From Dermacentor variabilis (taxonomy: Eukaryota; Arthropoda; Arachnida; Ixodida; Ixodidae), in NCBI RefSeq assembly GCF_050947875.1, contig NC_134569.1:36183277-36247276 (forward strand): a stretch of 64,000 bases of DNA, given 5' to 3'. Below are positions 33,868 to 44,376 of the stretch, piece after piece. The notes below the pieces were generated by a model that saw only the letters and a list, made by a program, of their open reading frames with translations, did not search any database and was not told the DNA's origin. The stretch's first letter is position 1, and the number at the start of each line of letters is the position of its first letter. The position numbers and the translations under genes were made by a program.

Positions 33868-34025
33868 CAAGGGCAAAGCCAGGGCACTTCCCCCTCCCCC
33901 CCCCTGGTCTGTCAACGCACGCGCGGTGGCCGGCGTGTCAAGTGCGTCTGACACGCCGGCTGACAAAAAAAAAAAAGAAAGGAAAGGAAAGGGAAAAAAA
34001 AGAAAGGGGGGGGGATACGCCAAGA
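33868..34025. repeat. insert in the PLE 3' region with perfect hairpin
   Basis: Begins GGGCAAAGCCAGGGCACTTCCCCC, similar to the poly-C/G repeat ends elsewhere, and ends GGGGGGGGGATACGCC. Inside lies a perfect 12-base inverted repeat (33929-33940 and 33949-33960) with an 8-base loop, then purine-rich AAGGAAAGG runs. It separates the PLE stop from its LTR-like segment and so looks like a later insertion. Confidence 0.4.
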
Positions 34026-34039
34026 AATCAAACTAAGTG

Positions 34040-34695
34040 TTGTTGCCTATAGCTTGTAGTTTAGTATAGCGAATAGATTCTAAAGCTCCCTTTGAAACGT
34101 TTATGCCTATTAGTTGCAATGTCTTGAACTTATGGATAAGGAATGATTCTCTCTATTTTCTTTCTCGTTCAGAACGGAAAGTTGACTGTAAGATGTAGAG
34201 TTTAAGTTCATCAAAGTAATGACCTGGTTGGTTGAAATGCTTGGCGACGGCTTTGGGAAGCTTTTTAGCTGTGTCCGCGCGATGTCCTTTAATCTGACGT
34301 TCATTGACTGTCCTGTTTCACCGATATATTGTTTCTTACAGAAGGAACATTCAAGCATATAAATCACATCCGAACTTGTACAAGTGAAGCTAGATTTGAC
34401 TTCACGCGTATAACTATTTGCGGTGCTTTTAATTTTAATGTCACTTTGAAGGTGCCTACAGGTTTTGCGCCTAGGGCGACAACATGCTTTTATTACGAGG
34501 GAATGCTGTTGGCTGACTTTTGCGTGCACTAACATGTCTTTAAAGTTCTTGTTTCGGCAATAGGTAACCCTGAGTACATCCTGGAACGCTTTTCGCAGAC
34601 GCTTTTCGCAGTAACGAGCGTCTGCGAACGTTCCTTGATAACGCGGCTGAAGCGCCGCTCTGTCCACGCACGACACGCGAAAATCAATGTAGTAT
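34040..34695 (-). pseudogene. Penelope-like element C-terminus with GIY-YIG endonuclease
   Basis: The minus-strand frame open from 34690 to 34110 reads YRNKN-type sequence (VTYCRNKNFKDMLVHAKV), CCRPRRKTCRHLQS (Cys-rich linker), STANSYTREVKSSFTC, then SSDVIYMLECSFCKKQYIGETGQSMNVRL. This last part is the GIY-YIG core of Penelope-like endonucleases, with VIY and YIG in place and a CxxC between them. After a frameshift near 34130 the end reads FLIHKFKTLQLIGIN to a stop at about 34040. The reverse transcriptase is missing, so the copy is 5'-truncated. The enzyme would nick DNA for insertion. The N-terminal residues of the open frame derive from the neighbouring RTE-like element, not from the PLE. 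Confidence 0.85.
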
Positions 34696-35030
34696 TCATC
34701 ATCAGCATCAGCCTGATTACGCCCACTGCAGGGCAAAGGCCTCTCTCATACTTCTCCAACTACCCCGGTCATGTACTAATTGTAGCCATGTCGTCCCTGC
34801 AAACTTCTTAATCTCATCAGCCCACTTAACAAACTGCCGCCCCTCGCTGCGCTTCCCTTCCCTTGGAATCTAGTCCGTAACCCTTGATGACAATCTGTTA
34901 TCTTCCCTCCTCATTATATGTCCTGCCCATGCCCATTTCTGTTTCTTGAGTTTAACTAAGATGTCATTAGCTCGCGTTTGTTCCCTCGCCCAATCTGATC
35001 TTTTCTTATCCCTTAACATTACACTGGAAT
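34696..35030 (-). mobile_element. RTE-like LINE, 5'-truncated 3' end
   Basis: On the minus strand the DNA matches the copy at 15.9-16.25 kb base for base over long stretches (LRDKKRSDWAREQT, DILVKLKKQKWAWAG, then AGGACATATAATGAGGAGGGAAG and the CAGGGACGACATGGC block). It ends in CAGGCTGATGCTGATGATGA at about 34696-34712. That tail touches the PLE remnant with no gap. The 5' end is cut at about 35030, shorter than in the other copies. Confidence 0.8.
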
Positions 35031-35384
35031 AAGCATACAATGTTTAAAAAATCCCGGCTCCTCTCGCACCGCATCGGAAGAGTGCGCGCGCAGCTACATT
35101 TCGCGCCAGATATTTGCTACGGACCAAAGCCAAATTAAAGTGTCGGGTTTATTTTTCATGAAAGCGTACGCGTACTGCAATAACAGGTCCGTGGTAAAAA
35201 ATAAAAGTGAAACAAACTGACCGGGAAGCGGCCCTCGTGTAGAAAAAAGGCATAACCGACGCGTTCAAGAGAGAAAACATGTCATTTCTAAGTAAGCCGA
35301 ATTGGCAATCGGAATGCCTGCACAAAAAATACAAAAAGACAACAGGTTTCCTTTATTCGTAAGCCCCATTGAACGCCAGCTGCT

Positions 35385-36664
35385 GCCTAGAGGACGTGTT
35401 CGAATAGGTCTCCTTCTGCAGCTATACGCAACACTGCATGAGTCCGCTTTATCACATCTTCAATGGCTTTATTGATGACCGACGCTGGAATTCTTCAGCG
35501 AACATTCGGTATCCTTGCCTTGAGCTAACCTGACGTCCGTCTTGATCGTGTAATAACGATCTTTCACATAACCCCAACGAAAGAAATCGAGTGAAGTCAG
35601 ATGACCTAGCCGGCCAATTTGCGATGACCTAGATGACCTAGCCGACCAATCTATTGCGCATGAAAAGCCGCATCCAGCCAGTCTCGTGCTCGGCTGCTGC
35701 TGTGTGCGGGTGCCCGACCTTGGCTAATGCTACAGAAGGGGAAGACGTGACAGCGGGACTTCACTGAGAAACTAATCAATCACTTCTTCAAGTATTTCGT
35801 CCACATAACGCTGTCCAGTCAGTGTGTGATCCAAGATGGGACTGATTATAGCAACGGCGTAAATTCCGCACCACACATTGAACGACCATTCGTACTGGTG
35901 CCGATTGCGCTTTACCCAGCGTGGATAGGACTCACTGGAATAGTGTGCATTTACCTGGAGGTTTGTGCGAAAATTGGGTTCATCTGTGAACATAATGTTA
36001 TTCGAAAAGTCCCGTGATTTTCCGTGAAGTCCCGTGGAGCGTCGGCCTTTGTGAAGACCCAATTCGAGGTTTCCATTGCAGTTTTTGACTTTGGGACTCT
36101 CGTCTGTATATTGTCTCTTACCCATTCATTGTATCTAAAGAATGATGAACTATAACTGCAGTCTGAAATCTGAAATCTGAGAAATCTAGGCGATTCTTCA
36201 GGTACCTTTCTTTCAAGCACTGGTGCTAGTTAAGGCGGTACGGGCGAAATGCCGTCATTTAGAATTCTCCAAACTGATGACTTGGAAATTGGTACCTGGG
36301 CAGCCACGTCTCGCACGCTAGCATGTGGGTTTGAGGCTATGAATGGTAGAACATCCGTTCGTAGGCAAGAACTCAAAGATGGAATCATCCGCCACTGTTT
36401 CTTGAAGCTGCCAGTTTGGCTCACGTTCTCATAATTTCTGATAATGACTCCATGACTCCATAATTTCCATGACTGATATATATTTGCGACCTTCCTATTG
36501 TTGCCATTTGCAGCTCCTAATGTGAGAATCATGTTTTCCTCCTGCTCATTAGAGAAAGACCGAGCGCCTAGGACGAAACGAAGTATGTATTTATACATTT
36601 GGACTGACGTTGTCAATTCGCTTTTGTGGTAAGATAGGTATCGTGGGAATAAAAAAAACAACAT
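35385..36664 (-). pseudogene. Tc1/mariner-superfamily transposase with DUF4817-type HTH
   Basis: On the minus strand: SNEQEENMILTLGAANGNNRKVANIYQ is the DUF4817-like helix-turn-helix at the N-terminus. Then come SLSSCLRTDVLPFIASNPHASVRDVAAQVPISKSSVWRIL (second HTH) and, after frame changes, NNIMFTDEPNFRTNLQVNAH (first catalytic Asp), YPRWVKRNRHQYEWSFNVWCGI and HTLTGQRYVDEILEEV. The third catalytic region LTSLDFFRWGYVKDR lies in another frame near 35560-35610. This is a cut-and-paste DNA transposase with a DD[D/E]-type core. Three open pieces and several breaks show decay. A local duplication (GATGACCTAGCCG, twice near 35600-35660) disrupts the C-terminal part. Confidence 0.75.
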
Positions 36665-37149
36665 CCGCGTACTTTATCTAAGCTAAGACACTGCTATCAC
36701 AGCTTGTTTCTAACTAACACCAAAGGCGACGCGTTGCTTCTGATAAGCAGATAAGGCACTAGCTCGATCACGATATGTTTTTTTTCTTTATTTCCTTTAT
36801 TTCGTTCTGGCTTACTCACATGGAGGTATGGTTCGAGCATGCTGTATTGCGATGCGGGTGGCAGCGTAGTCACGTGGTATTTTTCCTATTTTACGGGGTT
36901 TATTTACCAGTCGGAAAAAATTAGTGCGCAATTAGTACGTCGCTGAAAATACCGCAGTTATATGCCTCTTGGTTGTGCCTTCAAATGCTTCATTGACACT
37001 TTGATAATTAGGATAGCACGTCTTGAATTAGATAATTAATTACAATTAACTAATTAAATATCCGTAAAAAAAGAAACACGGGCATCTACTCCACTGTACT
37101 TGGAACAATATGCGCTAGATATTTTTCGAGTAACACACTGCTCTTTTTT

Positions 37150-37182
37150 TAAATCTTGCTGAAAGTTCAATGGGACACCCCG
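37150..37182 (-). repeat. likely terminal inverted repeat of the Tc1/mariner element
   Basis: The plus strand reads AATCTTGCTGAAAGTTCAATGGGACACCCCGTATA. Outward-facing, this gives TATACGGGGTGTCCCA, the type of end known from this transposon group. It lies 500 bases upstream of the transposase start, as expected for the 5' end. The matching end near 35340 was not found, so the 3' end is probably lost. Confidence 0.5.
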
Positions 37183-38728
37183 TATATATTTATGACCTCT
37201 GCGAGTAAGTGACGATGTTTCCTTCCCTAATAAATGTTATAAATTATTAGAAACGTTTTCGTTTTGTTTTGTTTGTTTCGTGAGTCGTTAGCAATGTTTA
37301 CTGGAAAGAAAAGCAATACTGAGACAGGTATCATTCACATGTATCTCCCACGCCATCGATAAAAGACTCTGCCGAAGGGGTCACTGAAGTCTATATGTTT
37401 CTTTCTTTTTCAGGGTCAGAAAAGCACGCAGAGCAATTTGAAGCGAGGTGAACGTACAGCACCATATTCATTCTCTAGGCGTAGGCTATCCATAGCTTTA
37501 GAAATAATTGTAAATTGGCCACCTCCTTCTTTTGCAAAAATATCATGAACTTTGCCCTGCGTATATATTTAAAAACATCGTGTATGTGCATGGTGTTTAC
37601 AGTGGAAATTGAAAACTATGTTGCAGTGAGAAAATATGGATGAGGCAGTCACCGCTGGTGCTTCTAATGTGCTTGTCCTCCTATTGTCAGGGTTTGCAGA
37701 AATAAAGGTAAGTATGAATTAAAAGAATTAAAAGCTAAGCACGTCCGCGCCAACAATGATATAGTAGGCTATTAGCCACAATAAATAATAAATAAACCAT
37801 AACTACCTCTGGTAAACATCCCTGCCTTTGTATGCATCATTTTCTCTTTCTGTCTCTAAGTGGAGAGATTGAGGCAAGTCAAAAGAAACCTCAAATGGTG
37901 TGGCTGAAAAAGCTCTAGTAATGACACTTTATGTGTGTGTTGGGGGGGGGGGGGGGGGGGCAGGGCTCGCTTTTCTCCCCGGAAAGCTCCGGAGGGGGCT
38001 AGGGCCCCCTCCCCCGTAGCCGCCGCCTACATCATACACCTCTCATCACCATTCTTCCCTGCGTAAACCTCATGCATCGCCTTCGACGTAATAACATAAC
38101 TGCGTCAGCTTCTGACAGTGCACATCCACAAGATTTTCCATTTGCATTTCGGCATAGCATGTGAATAGTGCAATGTATAACCGTAAACATTGCATGAAGT
38201 AACACATTGAATTCAATTAAATTAAATGCTATTGTATGCGTACAATGTAGCTGTATAGCATTTGATCAACCACTTTACTCAAGCTTCGCTTCTGATAGAT
38301 TCCAACATGGGCATTGGATCTGCGGAATTTCTTTATTCATCACCCAAGCAATTCATCACTACTCTGTACTCGGATGACGAGTGGCATCAGATGCTGAGTG
38401 CGCCCTAATGCGCCCGCTCTTGCTTTACTAAGCAGCAGTGAGCAATAAAATATTCTAAAATGCTAGTAAGCGAACGATTACTTTATTTAATTTGGTGCAT
38501 AATACACCACAAAAGTATTACAAATCAGTTAAAATACAGCCAACGTGAAGAAATTAAGCCAATTTAATGCCAAGTCGGCGTCCAGCGTGATCTTAAAACA
38601 GCGACGGCCGGTGTAGCCAGAGTCACGTGACGTCACTCTCCACGCGAACACGATTGCAGTGGCTGGCTCTCTTTGGCTATCATTGGCCCTTGCGCAGAAA
38701 AAAAAAACACATACATTATCATTACTGC
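37183..38728. other. unassigned stretch with poly-G repeat
   Basis: Mostly AT-rich. A G19 run (37942-37960) is followed by GGAGGGGGCTAGGGCCCCCTCCCCC and GTAGCCGCCGCC, resembling the poly-G repeat ends at 5.4 and 31.6 kb. No gene is recognised. Confidence 0.4.
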
Positions 38729-38730
38729 AG

Positions 38731-38992
38731 GGGCAGCCTTTCCGGGGGAGGAGCTTACGCTGAAAAGCCTTCAAGACACTCCTTTCGCGACACACGTGCA
38801 ACTTGCTAGTAGAGCACCTCGGTATAGACACGCTATTCGCAGGTCTTGTCGCCGAAGAGAAAACGTGGTTATCGCCCGCCAATTTAGAATACTGGAAAAC
38901 GCACCATACGGTGAAACTAAAGAAGCTTTTCGCCCCGCAATAACAAAATCCATCAGCTCTACATCCTCACGCTTCGGCAAACAAAATAAAGG
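38731..38992 (+). CDS. candidate host exon, function unknown
   Basis: A 262-base stretch lies between a plausible splice acceptor (TTATCATTACTGCAG, ending 38730) and a near-consensus donor (AAAGG followed by GTGAGT at 38993). One frame is open throughout and reads through EELTLKSLQDTPFATHVQL, RRSCRRRENVVIARQFRIL and APYGETKEAFRPAITKSI. The peptide does not match a family I know. It has no transposon motif, unlike most open frames here. The opposite strand is also open over much of it, which lowers the weight. No flanking exons are visible. Confidence 0.25.
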
Positions 38993-38998
38993 GTGAGT

Positions 38999-41559
38999 TT
39001 GAGCGAAACTTTTAAACTTGTGAGCAGCAGGGAGATGTCCTTTCTTTGTGAAAAGACCTTACTGACGAACGAGATACTGCCCGCTTGCGATCCTATGTGG
39101 ACGACGTGAGCCGCCATCTGCATAAAAAGGTCAAGCATTCGATCGTTATAGAGTCGGCCGAATAAAGTGCGCTCACGTCTCCTTTGGCCATTTTTTCCCG
39201 CTCTAGATAAGCGCGAATAATTTATGAGACCAGGACGTTTAGTGGAAAGCGTGGGTCAAAACATAAACGTAGTTTCTTAGTTATATAAAGGGACCCGTAG
39301 CGGTCTCGAGACATTATTATATGTTATGTCTCCTTTTGAACCTTAGGCCAGTGCCGGTCTATCTGACAGCCTAACCCTCTCCTGACGAGTTTTCGTCGAA
39401 CTTTAAAATATAGTTTCTTTTACGTATTCAAAATAACAACGATGGCCAGTGGTCACATTACAAGCAGCGTTCGCTGCTTGAATCAATTACAATAAAAATA
39501 TGACAATACGCTTACATTTGTCGCTACTCGAAGATAAGTACTCAAGCAAGCGGGCGAGCCTCATCAGAACATAAGCTGGTATGCTAAAGAAACGAACGTA
39601 GCGTAAACTTCGAACCTAAATTTCGGTTATTATGGCGACTACACGGGCGGAGATATCGCTTTACATACTCCAGAACGGCGTGTGACCAGTCGAGTGTCCT
39701 GAAGCAAGCACAACTGGGTTTTTTACTCGGTTATGTTAATGAGCAACACCCTGAAATCAACGCAAGTAATACCATGATAAAAGTGTATCACTGTGCGTGT
39801 TTTGTTGTCAAGTACTTTTAGATTTGTCGCGCCCGCTAAGCAATTAATTGTTTGTATCTATCACCTATACACTACGTCTACGTAGTGTTACGTCGAATGA
39901 TGCAACGTTTTCACATGTTATTGCGATAGCATTATAAACGGTCATCCACTTTGTAGGTGCACGTCCGCCGAAAATAGGGACCGACGCCGAAGGCAGGGCA
40001 GTCTAACCCAGCGTCTCAAAGCGCTAACTGTCACGAGGGAAGAACGTGCGAAACTGGTACGCCACGCCCGTGTCAGGCGTTTCAAAGAGTGACTTTGGCA
40101 CGATATAAGCATACGTGCGATCGTGACTTAATGTTTATAGAGCATTGGGATGCTCTGTTGGAATACTTGAGTTCGACTCCACCGTCGGTCGCGCATTTCT
40201 TTATAGCATTATTATTCGACGTCACCTCCTCTGGAGGTATGCAACGGAAAACTCGAGGTGCGATGAGCGTATGCGACCGCTTCACAGTGTGCACGAAATG
40301 ATGAGTTTGTAAGAGATAGGAGGCACAGAAACGTCACCTTCATAAATCATCACCCGTGACGTACGCACGTGCAGCTGTCTAGGCCGCAAAATCAGAATCT
40401 AAGTATGTTATGTTATCGCATACTTTGTCAGCGGTGCAAAGCATTTGCCTAATTTGTTCTGTTTTTTTTTATTTATTTAGTGCATGAGATGGCCTTCATT
40501 TTGGTCGCGAATGCAGGCAGTGGTAAAAGCTACTAACTTTCATTGGATCACCTGCAACATAATGGAACGGAGTGTAGACGATTTCTTATTTCTTATTTCC
40601 GAACCTGGTGGATAGCACATTGGACAGCATAGATTGCGAAAGTTCATGTACAAGCTTACGCAAGCGAGTAATTGTGAAAACCGGGAAATTGCAGACAGTT
40701 GCCGGAATACGGTGAGTGCAGACGAAATATCTTCCTTTCTTTCACCTTTCTCAGAAGTGATTTCTGGCAGCAATAGTGAAAACGAATAATGTATTTAAAA
40801 CTCACAGAAGCCTCGTCGCTAAAGTTATTATCAGCGATGTCACAATGTCAAACCGATCGGTATGGCCTTTGCTCGCTCAAGCGATGAAAATTTCTCCTGA
40901 CGTCTGAATTAGGTCGCTATTAAGGCACGTGAGTCTGTGATGACCACTTCCTTAATGTTAGGCTTCAGGAAATCATTTGCGGACGTAACCAAGTGTTCTT
41001 TAACGCGAATAGTGGTAACCTTGTCAATGCTATAATGTAGAGAACCATACATTTTCATAACTAATGCTGTATATAAAAAAAGAAGCTAGTGATGCATAAG
41101 GCATGCCGGAAAGGTCGATGAAACTGTGCATTCGGTTTGACTGGAGTTGGCATATGATGCTCAGCGTGAACTTGAAAGAAAGAAAAATTATCCGTCCTCT
41201 TCGCAATATTTCTGTACAATAGTGAGGACCAAATAAGACCCCCTTTCAGGGGCATCGTAATTAGAACGCCTGCATTTGTTACATACTTCAAGGGGCAAAA
41301 GTAGTCTTTAGTTTCAGAGAGTACTGAAAAATATTTACAATAATGTTTACGCTGTCAAACAAATCAGAAGGTACACGAGGACTTACGGCAGATGCCCAAA
41401 ATGGTTCAACATTACTAGCATAAACTGAGTACATAGTCTGCACTAAAAATTGACAGTCACTTTAGCATACGCCAAAGAGGGTGAAAGCGGAAGCCTGCGC
41501 GCTCAAGAGACAGTTATTAAATTACCTGCCATTCTCTTTCGAATGCGTTGTTCCTTCTT
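38999..41559. other. unassigned stretch, no gene seen
   Basis: AT-rich. A short CACTACGTCTACGTAGTG near-palindrome lies near 39870-39887. A GCGATAGCATTATAAACGG block at about 39920 resembles the start of the repeat at 32919. No open frame with a motif. Confidence 0.4.
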
Positions 41560-41880
41560 ATTACTTGTTTTCTCCCACGAAAACTCGTGGGATCGAGTCC
41601 CTTAAATAAGGGCTGTCTTAACTAAATGTCTCTTAATTAACTGCACCTTAATAAACATTTCGACTCCCACTAAAGGTGGCGGGTGCAACTCCCACGAAAG
41701 GTCGTGGATCCCAGTGCTCTAAGTAACCCTATATTAATTAACTGTGCCTTAATGAGCTTCGCCTTAACACCAAAAGTCGTGGATTCCACTTCCACATAAG
41801 CTCGACGGGTTCGACTCCTACGGGAGGTCGTGGGTTAGAGTGTCTGAATTCACTCTATCGCAATTAACCTTGCCTTTTGG
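41560..41880. repeat. degenerate tandem array with tRNA-B-box-like units
   Basis: About five degenerate units of the form CACGAAAGGTCGTGGGTTCGACTCC alternate with TTAATTAACTGTGCCTTAA-type spacers. GGTTCGACTCC equals the polymerase III B box (GGTTCGANNCC), most clearly at about 41808-41818. No A box or cloverleaf is present, so these are not tRNA genes. The unit spacing is irregular. Confidence 0.7.
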
Positions 41881-42430
41881 GGGAGGGGGCTTGATGAGCG
41901 GCATGGGAGCCGGTTGTAGAAGAAGAAGAATGCGCAAGCAGTGGCACGAGGGTGTGCACTCACGAGGGTAGCTCACACGAGTTTCTGTGCCACACGCCGC
42001 GTTTCTCAGACATTCGGTGGAATGAAGCAGTTAAGGCTTTCTTAATAAAAATATCACGACTGTTGAGACACACCAAGCCACATGCAAGTCTAACATTTGG
42101 CAGTGCACAATGAGCATTGACAAAAAAGACACGATGAGTCAGTGTTGAACTAAAAGCTGAAGTTCTGCTGCAATTAAACTACATATATGCGCTGGTCATT
42201 CGTCTTTGAATGTAAACGCAAACTTCGATTCGTTCAATGGTGCTTTGCTATATCTGTTTTATTTCTCTCGCCAAAATATTCGTAGCACTGCCAGGCATTA
42301 TCAATGCACAAACACTATAAACACAGGCTATAATATTCTGCGTACGCTATTGAAATTGCTATAAAACCGTTGTGAATGCATCTGCAAACATAGAGAGTGA
42401 TATGTTAGGAACGCAAGCGGATTGTGTACC
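41881..42430. other. unassigned stretch, no gene seen
   Basis: Nothing is recognised, apart from the left target-site copy of the SINE that follows (TTGTGTACC, 42422-42430). Confidence 0.4.
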
Positions 42431-42674
42431 GAATAAAAAAAATATTATGGGGTTTTACGTGCCAAAACCATGATCGAGTTACGAGACAGGCCACAGTTGG
42501 AGACTCCGGAATAATTTGGACTACCTGGTGTTCTTTAACGTGCGCCTAAATCTAAGAACAGGGATGTTTTTTGCATTTCGGCCCCATCGAAATGAGACCA
42601 CCGTTGCCGGGAGTCGATCCTGCGACCTCGTGATTAGCAGCCTAACACCATAGCCACCAAACAATCGCGGCGGC
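42431..42674 (-). mobile_element. Ruka SINE, flanked by 9-bp target-site duplication
   Basis: On the minus strand the head CCGCCGCGATTGTTTGGTGGCTATGGTG carries a degraded A box, and CAGGATCGACTCCCGG holds the B box. The body (CATTTCGATGGGGCCGAAATGC, TTAGATTTAGGCGCACGTTAAAGAACACCAGG, TCCGGAGTC) and the tail (GGTTTTGGCACGTAAAACCCCATAAT) follow. The copy is bounded by TTGTGTACC at 42422-42430 and 42675-42683, an exact 9-base duplication. It is mobilised by a LINE machinery in trans. Confidence 0.88.
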
Positions 42675-42683
42675 TTGTGTACC

Positions 42684-44340
42684 CAAAAACCCTAAATCCG
42701 CTAAAACAGAACCCTAAAACCGGGGACAGCTTGCGCACCTTAACCTAAAGCTGTCTAATATTAAACCTACCGCTCTTACAAGGAAATTCACTTGACCATA
42801 AAGCTCTCCTCGCAATGTGTGAATAGAAAACGCATTTGACACGCGTAATAAATGTTCATTCATCATGCACTCGCATGAGCTTACATGTAATCTCAATGCT
42901 TAACTAACGAGGCAATAACGCTTTCAGTTAGGAGGAGGTTGAAACCACGTCTGTCGCCAGCACAGTTCATTCATTTGGAGCGTCTGTATTGCTGTGTACT
43001 TCTTTTTTTTTTTTTTTTTGCTGTTTGTATTGTTACCCGGCGCCGACTATGTGCACTAACTGGCAGTTCTTGTGGGAGTCTATAACGTAAGCATTCTTGT
43101 CACCACGGCGCAAGGCAACTTGCGCTCTCTTCAACACCAACTGAAGGATGGGATTGCTTATATGATATAAGCTCTGCATGCAAAGCAAAAATGTTATTCT
43201 TGTCTGATAAAACAAAGCACCTGCCATGAAGCCAAATCTTTTGAAAAATATTAACGCGCATTGGGGGGGGGGGGGGGAGGGGGGGGGATTGATCAATCCG
43301 ATTTACTACACAGTAATTTACCGTGCAGAAGGCAAAATGAGACGAATGTCACCATATCTGTAGCTTTAGTTTAAGCAGGATTGTTCGCTCGAAGAAGAAA
43401 GCACTCTTAACTGTGAATGGGTAAATCAGCTGGAAATATACGATGAAGAAAATTGTCGGAAGGCAAAACACCAATAAACAACTGCGCGAAGCTGTTCGTA
43501 AACAGAGCCCATTCGAACAAACGACCCCAGGCGCTTTATTGCCTCTGTATTGCAGACGGCTTTCACCTAGTAAACAAACCGGTTTGGAAGTCTAATCAGT
43601 GCCATCGTCTTGAACGAAGTCAGTAGAACCGCCTTAACCAATATCGCACACCTGAATGATAACAACAACAAATTTACTTGGTACTTTTCTTTTTCCAACG
43701 CTATGATTGTATCGCTCGCCTTCAGAAGCGACGCACCGAACTGCGCGAGCATCTCATACGCCCGGCAAAGCGTTGGCTAAAAATGCGCTAACGCAAATTC
43801 GGCGCAGGCGCCACGCGAGATAGCGAGAGGAGGTTAGAATCGGTCAGACTATACTATATACTTGTCCCGCTGGAACTACGAATATCGTTCCTCCAAATAT
43901 CGAGACGCATTCGCCCCGGGAATCTGGTGGCCACCGAGTTCCGCACCGCACGGGCACGTGCGTAACTTCGCCGATAACGCCCCTATAGCTGTGAGGGAGG
44001 TCAGAATAGGAGGGCATAAAGAACCAGTGAGTGGAAAGGGAACGCCATTTGGCTCGGCCCATTGGACTGGCCGGTGCGTCGACTGGCTCGGGGTTCTTCG
44101 CAATGGGTCCCCTTCGGACCTGGGCTATATGTTTTAGTTGAGGCCGAGGGTTTTAAAGCTCCGGCCACTCGACGTACCCCCGTTTCGAAGATCGCCCACC
44201 TCATCTCCGATATATAGCGCCCCAAATCCAGAAGCGCTGTTGCTCCGCCGAGCGTTCCTTCGATTGATTTTTTTTTTCTCAATTCCTTTTCTCACTTGCC
44301 CTTAACACTGAACAGTACAACTTCCGGCAGCTGCCAGGCA
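42684..44340. other. unassigned stretch, GC-rich at right
   Basis: Contains T17 near 43001-43018 and a split G run (43263-43277, 43279-43287). From 43800 the sequence is GC-rich and several frames are open on both strands, but none has a motif or clear splice sites. Confidence 0.35.
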
Positions 44341-44341
44341 C

Positions 44342-44376
44342 TATAAATTTGGCAACGGCGCATTGCACTTAGCACG
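44342..44376 (+). promoter_or_regulatory. possible core promoter
   Basis: TATAAAT (44342-44348) is followed about 25-30 bases later by GCATTGCACTTAG, which could hold an initiator. The site is within a GC-rich, CpG-containing kilobase (43800-44950). No downstream exon can be defended; the frame at 44412-44732 has no motif. Confidence 0.2.

Noticed and set aside
34110..34736. A host gene with a GIY-YIG domain
   Set aside because: The context (Cys-rich linker, RT-end motifs, LTR-like segment, RTE junction in the frame) is that of a Penelope-like element.
41560..41880. tRNA genes suggested by GGTTCGACTCC
   Set aside because: No A box, no acceptor stem and no cloverleaf; tandem degenerate repeat instead.
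41560..41880. CRISPR-like repeat-spacer array
   Set aside because: Units are degenerate and of uneven spacing, there are no Cas genes, and the DNA is animal.
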